A stretch of DNA of 64,000 bases, from assembly GCA_905250025.1 (NCBI GenBank), contig CAJNOJ010000283.1, forward strand, positions 62,001-126,000, given 5' to 3'. The stretch comes from Adineta ricciae (lineage: Eukaryota > Rotifera > Eurotatoria > Adinetida > Adinetidae). The notes beneath the pieces were generated by a model. The model searched no databases and was not told the DNA's origin. It worked only from the letters and a program-made list of their open reading frames with translations. Position 1 is the stretch's first letter; each line of letters starts with the position of its first letter. Below are positions 36,960 through 47,777 of the stretch, piece by piece. The translations under genes and the position numbers were made by a program.

Positions 36960-38863
36960 TCAAAGAACAAGCTTAAGAGATGAATTCTTTTGTGCAATTT
37001 CCATTAGACGTTGTCTGGTGTCACCACCAAGTTGATTGCCTGCGAGATTGAGTAAAGTAAGTGCCTGAAATCTTGTTAAATGTGATCGAAATAAAGATCA
37101 AGATTCGATTTACATTGTTTTGACGAAGACCTTGGATCAAATATTGAGCGCCTTGAGATCCAATCTGATTATTTTCCAAATCAAGTAAAGTTAGAGTCTA
37201 GAAACAACAGCGCGAAGTTTAAACGAAGTAAATATTTGAAATAACTTTGTTTTGTTGTAAAGCATTGCCGAGAAACCGTGCTCCTAGATTACCGATAAAA
37301 TTCGACCGAAGTTTTAAACTTGTCAATGTCTAAAGACGGCATTGATCTTATAATAATAAATGAGATATACGTTGTTACGGTATTTTCTTGTAAAACAGCG
37401 GAGAGATATTTTAGCCCTTGTGCTCGAATTTGATTTGAACGCAGATTCAATACAGTCAATGTCTATTTGAGAAGTAGTTGTCAACAAAAGTTTCAGTTTC
37501 AAACTAACTCGATTTTGTGATAAACTGTTGGACAGATGCTGTACTCCTTGATCACTGATGGTGTTGCATTCAAGATTGATACTGACGAGTGTCTTCAACG
37601 TATGCATAGTTAAAAAGGAAAGCCATACAATAGCTAACTTACCGTGTCTTGTTTTAGTATATCTGCAAGATAATGTGCTCCTTGTGGTCCAATAAGATTA
37701 TGATGAAGATCCAATGTCACTGGTGCCTTTGCAAATATCGAAATTTACTTTGAATTAATGAGAAATACTTTGCAGAAGTTACTGTGTTTTGTTGCAACGT
37801 TGCTGCAAGAGTTTTGATATCAGTATCGTTGATTTCAAGCCGAGATAAGTCTAAGTTGATGGAGTTCTGCGAGGAAAGAAAGAATATGTTTGTGATTTCT
37901 TGTGTTTCTGACAAGTATTCCAATTGCCAGACAAATACTTACCGGTTTTGTGATCGAAATTCGTGTGAATTCTTTCAATTTATCATTGAACGATGTGGGC
38001 GATGAATTTTTCGGTTGTACCATCGTATTCCCAATCAATGGTTTGAGTCTTCGTTTCGGAATCATCGGTTTTGGTGTTGGAATTTGATAATGAGTAGCAT
38101 TTGGTTGTTGTACACTAGGCAATATTCGTGATGGAATAGGTGGAAGTCTTGGAACAGCATATTTGGACGGAACTTCTTTTAGATGGATAATCGACAAACC
38201 ATTCCCTGAACTAAAAGAACCCACTACTTCGAATTGACAAGCAAATGGCAGCAAAACATCGGCTTTGGAATAGAATGAATACTGTTGAATATTTTTACTC
38301 GACCGACAATCGATAATAAACAATGTTCTTGCTCCGTTTCGTCCTAGAACATCCTCACTATTCAGTTCATCGATCGCGGTTGTACATTTGGTAAATCCCC
38401 ACCAAGTGAATATTGTTTTAGAGGGATATTGGGTGATTAGATTGAGTTTAATAGAACGATATACAATCGGATATGAGGTATCCGATGGAATTTTGGTCAA
38501 AGCAGTCAGAATTAACTTCAAGTACAAATACCATGGTTCCAATAAGACTTCATTCATTGTCTGCAGTGCTGTATCAAGAATAACAGCGAATGATTTGTCT
38601 TTTGGTTTCCATTGCAATGTATACAATAAAATTGATGCTGATTCATCAATTGTACAGTCATCGGATAGAACATGTACAGCTTTTTTTACAGTCGTCACCA
38701 TTTTTTTCACTTCGGGAACGAAGGACGCAACAGGGGCGGTTGCTTCTTCCAACGAAACAATCGGCAGTTTTTCATATTCTCGAATGAATGAAATGATTCT
38801 TTTGTGTGGTGCATTGAACAAGTTCGAAATCTCTTCAGATGTGTCGCTGTGATTAGTAACCAT
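36960..38863 (-). CDS. ADP-ribosyltransferase-like domain with leucine-rich repeats
   Basis: Eight exons: 37943-38863, then six exons of exactly 84 nt (37783-37866, 37643-37726, 37509-37592, 37379-37462, 37246-37329, 37114-37197), then 36960-37064. They give 509 residues. The first exon has an arginine-type ART fold signature: R136 in IVYRSIKL, a second motif TWWGFTKCT where W-FTSxS is usual, and SKADVLLPF at 199-207 where E-EVLLPP is usual, so the catalytic Glu is Asp and the STS motif is lost. Each 84-nt exon encodes one 28-residue ribonuclease-inhibitor-type repeat (for example LDLHHNLIGPQGAHYLADIL) in phase 0. ART domains joined to repeats are widespread in bdelloids. The function is unknown; NAD use is doubtful given the changed residues. 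Confidence 0.8.
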
Positions 38864-39265
38864 CTACAACCAAAACCTTCAATAGAGAAAAAGTTTATCT
38901 CCGATGAAGAATAGTTTAGTTTTGTTGTTATATTACATTTTCGTTATCTCGAAAAATTCTGTAAATTTTTCTTTGCACATGTGTTCTTGATGCACTACTC
39001 TCGAAACACTAAGATGGGGCGTTTTGTCACACATATTTAGTAAACAGAAAAGAGAATTCTCAAATAGAGTTTTCATCATCTTGTTTATTTCTTTCTTTCT
39101 AGATAGTTTTCTTCGTATAACAAGCCATCATCATGGTTAACATGCAAAAACAACAACAACAACAGAAATAGAATAAACATGTCCACTGTACAGAAAACGA
39201 ATATACAAACAAAAAATACAATAAATATGTACAAACTAAATATAATACAAAACTAAACCCATCAT

Positions 39266-39925
39266 TCATTCGTACAAATGTGTCTGACCATGGTTAGTTC
39301 GACTTCCAACACACGCCTTACAACGGCAACATCCTCCAAATAAAGATCGATCAATCGATTGAATGAGTAAATACGGTTTCAACAACGATTTTTGTTTCAC
39401 ATGTGCTTGATAGACCTACAAGAAGCGATCATAGTTCACGAATAGAGGAGTAAATGCCACTGCTTCTTACCTGCATACTACGACCATTGATAACTTGTCC
39501 ATCCATTGCTTGGATAGCTTGGATTGCATCGGCTTGCCTAGGATAGGTCGATTTATTATTCGATATGATACTGAAAAATTGAACACATACTTTTCGAAAG
39601 TAACAAATCCATAGCCACGGGATTGACCATTTCGTAATGGAATTTCTACATCGTACACTTGACCGAACACCTATGTAAAATTCAATAGGTTAGAATTGAG
39701 AAGAAAACTCATATGAAATAGTACATACACTGAAGATTTTTTCAAGTTCAATAGTTGACCAATAATATGGAATATTCGAAATCCAAAGACGCATTGGTGC
39801 CGATTGTGTTTTCTGAAGAAAAAAAAATAATGACATGAACAAATGAATGGTTCAGGTGAAGCGTATACTTGTAAAGGATAACACATGCTTGGTGATGGTT
39901 TGGTTGATTGTTGAAGACGAAACAT
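39266..39925 (-). CDS. Small RBFOX-like RNA-binding protein
   Basis: Five exons, 39869-39925, 39729-39812, 39591-39670, 39471-39537 and 39266-39415, give 145 residues. One RRM is complete: RNP2 LWISNI, then VYDVEIPLRNG, RNP1 RGYGFVTF, and AMDGQVINGRS. The spacing and wording resemble the RBFOX RRM (DVEI-GFGFVTFE). The tail of about 50 residues holds a cysteine cluster, GGCCRCKACVG. The protein is far shorter than full RBFOX proteins. Likely a splicing regulator or other nuclear RNA binder, by family inference only. Confidence 0.75.
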
Positions 39926-40832
39926 ATTGCTTGCCAGTAAAACAAATGATGGGAAGATAATGCAAAGAAGATGTGCTTTATATACCCATCATTAGCTATC
40001 ATAGCTCAATAAAGAACAAAAGGCAACCAAGAAGTAACCGTTACGTATTCAAACGCGACCTAACCGTTACGGACGTATAGGTTGATTTTCAAATACAACG
40101 GATAAGTTAATAGCCTGTATTCGTTTCTATGTCGGCAGTGAGAGATCAAAGCGGCACTTTGAACTTGGTTAGTCTGGAATATATCCAATAGCCGTGTACA
40201 ACGATCGGTCAGCCGATCTCGACTAGCGCGAAATGTTTGCTCTTTGATCAATAAAGTCGTTTGAAAACGCATTGTTACCAGAAACTGTATGAGCTTTTTC
40301 ACATGTTCGTGAAAGTGATATCGATCTTGGTGAATTACGAAGACGTAGATTGATTTAATGTCTATAGATTTTTTCTTCGATTTCGCAATCGAAGGGCATT
40401 TAAAGTTAATCGCAATCAATAGAAAATCTGATCTGTCTCTCGTTTCTACATATGCACAGCTACTTGGATAACTGAAGATTGTGCAATTAATGATGAAAAC
40501 TCTTCTCAAGCTCAGTTGAGATCAGAAATTATCTGAAAAGGAAATATTTATTTCTCTTGAAGAAGAAAATTCAGGACGAATTTATTTGCAAATACGATTT
40601 TCAAATCAATCTATTTACTCTATGTGAAAACAGAACGGTAAAATTGATATTTAATTCAAGTCCATCTCTCTGCCAATTGATCTTGAAAATTCATCTATTG
40701 ATCACTTCGACAACAAGTCAAAGATCTCATTTCAAAATCAATATATCCTACACTCGGTTTTTTTCATCACCAAAATCTATGAAATCAAATTTCTGATCAT
40801 TTGAAGATTTATAACAAAACGAGAATCACATC
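39926..40832. other. Divergent intergenic region
   Basis: This lies between the RRM gene start and the orphan membrane protein start. A 149-codon minus-strand frame (40060-40509) opens with TTG, not ATG, and resembles nothing I know; I do not call it a gene. Confidence 0.5.
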
Positions 40833-41526
40833 ATGACTACAATCCATAACTACACAACACGGCAAGCTGTAAACTTTCCAATAAATATCTTATCAGTTAA
40901 TTTTTTACGGCGAACTTTCGTATATTTAGGCTTCCATTGGTCTTCAACCTGGCAATTTAATTGGTGAAACGCATTATATCACTGAAAGTCAAATAACACC
41001 ACCGATAAAGCAGCGAGTTCGAAGTAGAAAACTTCTCAGCGTAAGATGCCAAATACAATTCTTGATTTCATCACAAATTCCTCTCTTTTACGTAGACGAA
41101 TATAAGTCGATGTCAATGCTGTTGTCCACCGATCGCATCATCTCTGTGTCGTTCATGTCTATGTCCTTGTTGGGCATACCTACTCATTGGTCTTCTCCTA
41201 ACTCTACTGTTAGCAGCTTTAGCTGTTGAGATCGGTCTATTAACTCGTAAGCTTTCTCGGCTTACAATTGTCGTCTCTATGGTTCCGATTGATTCGTTTT
41301 AGGTGAGAAAATCATCTATCGAAGAGTAGTTTGTAATAATATATACAATTCAAGCTACATCATAGATCGAAATGACAATGACACAGTAACAGTGTATACG
41401 TCTACAAGTGAACCATGTGGCAATCGACCGGATGGAGCTATACTCGATTCAGGATCATCCGTTTGGTCATCTTTTACATATATATTTCTTCTCATCAATT
41501 TTATTGCTTATTTAATTAACTACTGA
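40833..41526 (+). CDS. Orphan cysteine-rich two-helix membrane protein
   Basis: Four exons, 40833-40868, 40930-41040, 41096-41246 and 41303-41526, join in phase to 173 residues. I do not recognise a family. The middle has a dense cysteine cluster (CQCCCPPIA, then CRSCLCPCW) directly before a strongly hydrophobic helix (AYLLIGLLLTLLLAALAVEI). A loop with several asparagine sites follows (NNIYNSS, NDND), and the last about 20 residues are hydrophobic again (FTYIFLLINFIAYLI). That end could be a second helix or a lipid-anchor signal. The four-exon phase agreement and clean GT-AG sites argue that it is real. Confidence 0.65.
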
Positions 41527-41760
41527 ATGGATTTCTTTCTAGTGCATGAAAGATTATGAACATTTTTTTCTTTTTTCCCTGAATCTTTTCTCTTCGATCT
41601 ATAAATAAAAATATTCATTGACACGAGAGGGCGCCAGTTCGATGATAAATTAGAAAAAATATTTCCATTTTCTCTCAGAAAATGCTAGATGTACAATCTA
41701 ATTTGTAGATATGTGAAATGTAGTTAAATTTATGGCAAATTCAAGTCTTACCATTGTGTT

Positions 41761-41775
41761 CGTTGCTTAGCAACG
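41761..41775. promoter_or_regulatory. X-box-like palindrome (RFX site) upstream of a ciliary gene
   Basis: CGTTGCTTAGCAACG fits the RFX X-box pattern GTTGCY, short spacer, RGCAAC, as a near-perfect inverted repeat. It lies 76-90 bp before the ATG of the CFAP68-like exon. RFX factors drive ciliary genes in animals. Confidence 0.55.
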
Positions 41776-41850
41776 AGAAACAAATTTTTTCTGCGTATTA
41801 TGTCGTTCCGTTGTTGTTGTATTTATCAATTTCTATAACAATTTTTCAAC

Positions 41851-41944
41851 ATGTTTCAAACGAGCGCACTTCGTCGACCATTTGGTCATCAAACATTGAT
41901 CTACAATTGGCAGGAAGAACGTGCCGACATAAAAAAATGAGCGA
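41851..41944 (+). CDS. First exon of a CFAP68-like ciliary protein, cut by an N
   Basis: An ATG at 41851 opens 29 codons containing FGHQTLIYNWQEERADIKK, similar to a stretch of human CFAP68 (C11orf1), TLMGNWNQERYDLR, a microtubule inner protein of cilia. The frame meets TGA at 41938, just after a run of seven A and seven bases before the N at 41945. What follows is a different gene (DRC2) already in mid-protein. I read this as a partial gene joined wrongly. The short similarity leaves doubt about the exact family. Confidence 0.45.
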
Positions 41945-41945
41945 N
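41945..41945. other. Single N marking a second probable false join
   Basis: One unknown base lies between a gene start (41851) and DRC2 coding sequence that lacks its N-terminus. This is the same pattern as at 22951. Confidence 0.6.
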
Positions 41946-43408
41946 GAATCCGAAGAACAATATAGCATGGCTTTACGAAGTTTCTTAGAATCTATTGAAA
42001 AAATGATAAGTAAGTTCTAAGTGAATCTTATCGGACACGGATTGATCGATTTATTTTAGAAATGCACACGTTAACAATCGATAAACTACTTGATCAATAT
42101 GAAAAAGACGTCGAACAGGTGAAATTTGAATTTCTCGATGAACGTGAAAGGATCATTCGAGATCACAATGTATCAAAAACGGAATTACAAGATATTATCT
42201 ACAATATGGAAAAAACATTTCTCGATACCGAAACAGCAGCTGAACAAAACTTTCAAGCGAACATGGAAGAGCTACGTGACCGAGTTCGTTTTCTCTTTGT
42301 GATCCGGACGTTCATTCTTTTGATTTTCTTCTAGTATCGAGAAGATATTCAACAGTATCAAAGCGAAGTTGAAAAACGTACACAAGACCTACAGAATGAA
42401 ATGACATCATTACAAACGACGTATAGAGAGGAAACAAAAGATAGAAAAGCTCAATATCAAGAGTATAAGATGAAAGATGAGAAAAGTTCGAAAGACATTC
42501 GCGAAGCGACGATCTATATCAACCGAATGACTGTAAGTAACAAAGAAAAACACGTCGTTATCATCATTCTTGTCATTCTAGGAAAAAATCAACAATATTA
42601 AAGCACAAATAGCATCATTAGAAGCGAATCATCAATCTCGAATGCAAAAAGTTCAACAAGTAAATTTCATTAGATTTGATGGGTTTATATCGAAATGTTT
42701 TATTTAGGAAAAAGATAGTATGAAACAATATCTTCGTGATTTGAAATTTCAATTATCCGAAATGCAAGAAGAATTACATCGTCGATTAGTTAAACTGGCA
42801 TTAACATGCGATGCAACGCAGAAGAAATTAGAAAAACGAGTTAAAACTGCGGAAACTATTTTAACATTTGCCGAAATGTGTCGTAAATTAGAAGCCGAAG
42901 AAGAGAAAGTCCTTCCGTTTTATACATCAACCTTAACTGAAGAAGAACGAGCAGAAGTCGATGCCGCTTTCTACGAACAACCTTTCGAAGAATTAGCTAA
43001 AGTGAGTTGTTCTTTCCAGTACTTCTTTTATATCGACTCGTTCGTCTTTCAAAGGATATGTATACCTATGATTCATTGGAAACATTTTGGAAGCGATTTG
43101 GCAAAGTGTCTTTGGATAAACTCGCTTTGGAAAAAGAACGAAGTATTTTACATTCAGAAAACATGCAATTAAAAATGTTATTGAAACAGTATCTCGATGG
43201 TATATCAGTTAATGATGAAATCATGAGTCAAACTAATCCATTGATGATCTATTCATCCAGACGTGTACTTGAGTACGTATTCGATTTTGTTTGTTAGTCG
43301 TATATCGAATGATTTTCTTGTAGAAGTCAGTCGACTACAAATCAGTTACCAACTACTCGACCGATAAAAGTGGTTATTGAAGCTCAGCATGTGAAAAGCG
43401 CCTTTTGA
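41946..43408 (+). CDS. DRC2: Dynein regulatory complex subunit 2, N-terminus missing
   Basis: Seven exons, 41946-42009, 42060-42283, 42335-42532, 42582-42659, 42708-43001, 43055-43272 and 43324-43408, give 386 residues. The order matches CCDC65/DRC2: SEEQYSMALRSFL, coiled coil, YKMKDEKSSKDI, AEMCRKLEAEEEKVLPFY, ETFWKRFGKV, LLKQYLDGISVNDEIMSQ, and a C-terminus with IEAQHVKSAF. Human DRC2 has 484 residues; about the first 100-120 are absent here because the sequence upstream of the N at 41945 is unrelated. An in-frame ATG two codons before the N would give a short start, but it lies in the foreign segment. Family role: nexin-dynein link of motile axonemes. It meets the ERICH3-ART gene tail to tail, 145 bp apart. 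Confidence 0.9.
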
Positions 43409-43553
43409 TATGTCTATTTGATCTTGTATACGTCTTTTGTCTGTTTTCATATATATTTTGCGTAGTCCGTCTTTTCGTATTTTCTAATATGAATATCCTC
43501 TACTTGATAAAATGAAATCTTTTTCATACGTGAAAGAAACGAGGAATTAAAGA

Positions 43554-46500
43554 TTATATTTGAACTTTCTCTTGTAAGTGTTTTTTATAATCTCTATAAA
43601 ATCGAACATCCGTATCGTTTTCATCTCGTGTTAACAGTAAACGTTGAATGGCTTCGTCCGTTCCTTCGATTGCTTCAGGCAATCGTTGTAAACGTTCAAG
43701 TACAGTAGCCATACTGTAATATGTTACAGCAACGGTTGCGTGGTTCGACGGATGTAATTTCAACTCAATTTCCAGACATTTCTGATAATTTTCTAATGCT
43801 TTGTAATACTGATTAAGTCGAAATTGTGCTCCAGCAAGATTGTGATATTTTGTGGAAAGTTCAAGATCGTTTCCATTTGGATACAATCGTTGACGAATTT
43901 GTAAGTCACGTTGAAGATAAGGTAGTGCTTCTTCGTATTTACCTTGCTTCACAAGTACTGAAGCGATGTTACCAGCATAAGCAACAATGGAATCTAAGTC
44001 AGGATTTGACGATAGAACTTGTATATCATATGCTTTTCGATGGAAGTCAAGCGCTTCGGTATCCAGTCCTTGTTTATGATAAATACTTCCCATATTATTA
44101 TATGCTGGAGTTAGTTTTAGATCATCAGGTGGCAAAACACGTAAGTAGATTTGAAGAGATTTTTGTGATTGTTGAAGTGCACGATCGTATTGCTTTTCTT
44201 CGTAATAATAACAGCAAAGTATATGATATAAACCTCCGATAGTTAAATTCACTTTCGGGTCTTGTATGACTAATGGATGATTGCTTAGTATATCGCAAAC
44301 ATATTCCATATTATGAATATCTTTCACATGTTTCATTAATTTGACGATTCGAAGTAAGAGAAATGAATCATGAATTGTTGCATAAATATTCTTTGTTATT
44401 TCTTTTGTGATAATAAATAAATCTGCGTTAACTGAAAGTTTTATGACCGGAATGGTTCTATCCCTTTTTTTGACACTTGAAATACGAAATACAGTTGCAG
44501 CTGGAAGAAGTAGTTCTTCTGTATTATTTTGAAGTTCAATCATAGGTATTTGTACGTCCAGCTTCATTTGAAATAGAACGAAGATAACATCGGATTCTGG
44601 AGATGATGACTTCGATTTTTGTTGTTGCTGTTCTGTCGTGTCTTTAGTTTTATGTGCAAAGAGAAAGGTATTGAAGATCATGAGACCACCATTATTTTTT
44701 AATAGTGTTTCATACAGATTATGAGAGACATACTGAGCTCGATAGATCGTTGTTGGTATTGACAAAAGATTTGACTTCATTTGATGTTGAAGATGTTGTA
44801 TATAGAAGCGAAGTTTAAAGAGAATATACGGATCAGGTAAACGAAATGCTCGAAACAACATTTTGAATAGAAACGTCTTCTGGCGTGTGTACCATCTAAC
44901 AGCTTCTTGTGGTCGAAAATCATGCTCAAATTCATCAATAAATTTTAATTGTATTTCATTTCCAGCATATTGTTCACGGCAGAAATCTAACATATCCTTC
45001 TGTAAATCAGTTGTATCATCCGTCTCCAGTATCAAATCTTTCAACATTTGAGTATAAATAAGATTTTTATTAATATTCGTATCATTAGACAAGACGGATG
45101 AAATTGCTGTTAGATTAGTTGTAAATGACACTAGGTCTATTTCTAGTTGACGGCATACTTGTCCCAAATTAGTATGAATGCCTCGAAGTTTTAGAGAATT
45201 ATGTGCTTCTTTTGGACCATCGTCGACAATGTATATTGAGTGAAGTTGTGATAGATCACGGATGTGTTGTGGTAAATTTTCTAGAGCTGTTTTTGATAAA
45301 ATCATGATGATTTGTTCTTGAACGATATCGGTTATGTAATCGATACAGGACTTATCAATCGTATTGTCGATTATTAACCCTGAATTGATAAGTCCCCGTA
45401 ATTGAATTTTATCATAATCGGATATTTCGATAGTACTGTCCAAAATGTAAACAAAATTTTCGACATTTTTCTCAATTAGATGACAATTGGTTGGTAGTGA
45501 ATTTTGTAACGGTGGTGGAGTTTCTATAAGACGAATAATATGTTGAATCAGATGAAATGAAGGAGAAGCAAACCTTGTGATGAAATCGATTTGGATGTCT
45601 GACGAGATGTTTCGACATCTTCGGTACTATTCGTATTAGTTGTTGATCTATATGTTTTCAATGAACTGGCGTCCGTGTGAATGATCCAATCTTGGATATC
45701 TTGATTTTGATTGGAGGATTTCGGCGATTCTTTTCCTTCTACAGAAAAAATAATTTTGTGCAAAGAAAATCACTTAGAATGTGTTAGTCTCACGAATAGA
45801 TTTTGGATTGTGTCCAACAGTATCATCGGTACTAGTCGATGAGGCATGGGAGTTGGATAGTGTCTGTTCAGTATATGATTCCCTATCATTATTCAATGCT
45901 AATTCCAGAAGATGAAAATCAACGGATTCTGATCTGTCTAGAAAAAAAGACGCGAAGATGTCACCATTTCGTATGCAAATTCTTGTGAATTTTAGCACCT
46001 GTAGTGACTGATTTGCAGCGTTCCATTTGTGTACCACCCTTTTCTGTGAACAACAAATGAAACTTAGAAAAAAATGCGCTGTCATGCTCTAAGTGCTCTT
46101 TACCATAATCATAAATTGAATTTGTAGTCATTGATTGTCTTTTTGATTGTGTGTTCTATGATAAATCAACAGATTTTCAGTTGAATGAAAATCAGTCGGA
46201 AAAGAAATTACTTTTATGTATCGGCGAGCTTCCTTAAGATGCGAATTCTGTTGATTGGAAGATTCATTAGGAGGTTTATAAGCCGAATTTGTAAATCGGG
46301 ATGGAGATGGCAACTTGTATTGACGTATTTGTTGAGAATGATTATCCACTGACTAAAATGAATCGACACAAATGCAAAGAACATTAATATTATTCATCTT
46401 GTGCTACAACAAATCTCCGAACTTACATTAATTGCCGTCGAATTACTGCTCTTTGGTGATAATATTTTCCGAGAATATCTACTTCGACATCTGATGAAAG

Positions 46501-47777
46501 TCGACGTAGTACTTTTGTTTTTATCCGAAAGACATTCAACTCACTTTTCACATGAACTAACATTTTGAATTCGTTTCACTAAAAATTGATCATGTTCACT
46601 AGGAAGGCATTGTTGTCTACTGTAATGATATTCACAACAATCATTTAGTAGACTATGAACTAATCCTTTTGTGTAGTAAACTAATGCTAAAGGAGATGTT
46701 GCCCGACGTTGAATTTGAAACGAAAAGGAATCTAGAAAATATATATGATGAATAAAGTCCATCGATAATCGTAACATACCGCCTTTGGCTAGAAATCCTC
46801 GATACACGATTGTATTATCACCAGTACTATGCTGTTGTACAATAACGATCTCATGACGAATGGTTCGTGTGCTGTAATTAATAGGTTTCAATCCATAAGA
46901 CATGGTTATTTTACATCTACGATTTTCTGTCGAATTTGTATCGAGTTGATTTGGCTAGATGATGATGATATTTTGCACAAGATGTTAGAATTATATGATG
47001 AAAGCTCACTTGATTAGTACCAATACGTTCCGAATCAAATTCTGGCGTGTTCTCTTCAAGTCTTGATTTTCTAACATGCGCAGAAGTGACTCGTGGCTGC
47101 TGTTCACTCTTATAATCGATTTTCTATAATAAAATAGCAATAATATCTTGACAATGATCCCTCATATGTTACCTTCGCATACGTAGGTGCACTTTTCTCG
47201 CGCAATTTTTCATTTTCAGTTGATTGTTTTCGGTGGCGTCTGTCAAGAAGCTGATCAAAACGAAAGTAAATATTTCAAACAATATCCTTTGTCTTTACTT
47301 GAAAATTATCAAAGGCAGCTCGACGTGAAGCGATTTCAAATCGATGATAACGACTAAGCCGATTATTTTCATTGTTTTTCAAAGCACTAAACAATCTTTA
47401 ATCTAACAAAAACTATTGAAACGAGAAGATTCTCAACCGTAAAAGACTTTCTGGTGTAACGGTATCATCTTCTCTGCGTTGGCGTTTTCGAGGAGACAGT
47501 GCACAAATAGGTGCATTCTGAGAAACAACTTGTCCATGACTATTGATCTAAACATCAAACAAAAAATTCTTAATGCAGATGAATTCCAAAAGACCGAATT
47601 TTCCTGATTACCAAACCAGCATGACGAAGTTGAGGTCGAACATAAGGTGAGGTAATCACTGCTTGAAGGCGATAATCTTTTTTAGTATAACCTGACCTAG
47701 TGAAACCGTATAGGGAACACTTTTGAGATATGATCGTTGCGTACGATTCGTATTTACCGTGTTTGATTTCTATCCAT
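43554..47777 (-). CDS. ERICH3-like protein fused to an ART/TPR protein
   Basis: Fifteen exons join in phase: 47758-47777, 47612-47696, 47438-47547, 47299-47395, 47173-47250, 47010-47123, 46780-46954, 46545-46731, 46427-46511, 46212-46352, 46104-46155, 45999-46043, 45794-45937, 45574-45738, 43554-45523; total 1,155 residues. Residues 1 to about 320 follow ERICH3: LRHAGLINSHGQV near the start and the DUF4590 region (EIVIVQQHSTGDNTIVYRGF, CCEYHYSR). After a disordered stretch, the last exon (500-1155) is a bdelloid-style ART/TPR protein: VRWYTRQKTFLFKMLFRAFR, R761 in TIYRAQ, ELLLPAATVFRI, then repeated TPR units (YNNMGSIYHKQGLDTEALDF, YHNLAGAQFRLNQYYKALEN). The ART serine motif is degenerate (FNTFLFAHK). 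The two parts meet across a 50-bp intron (45524-45573). The ART frame has no ATG of its own before residue 572, which supports one gene. The alternative is an ERICH3-like gene ending at TGA 45548-45550 and a separate ART gene with an unseen start. Confidence 0.72.

Noticed and set aside
40060..40509. 149-codon minus-strand frame
   Set aside because: It opens with TTG, its first ATG is far inside, it has no family resemblance and no splice partners.
43826..44242. 138-codon + strand frame inside the TPR exon
   Set aside because: Antisense shadow of the TPR repeats, without its own ATG or family match.
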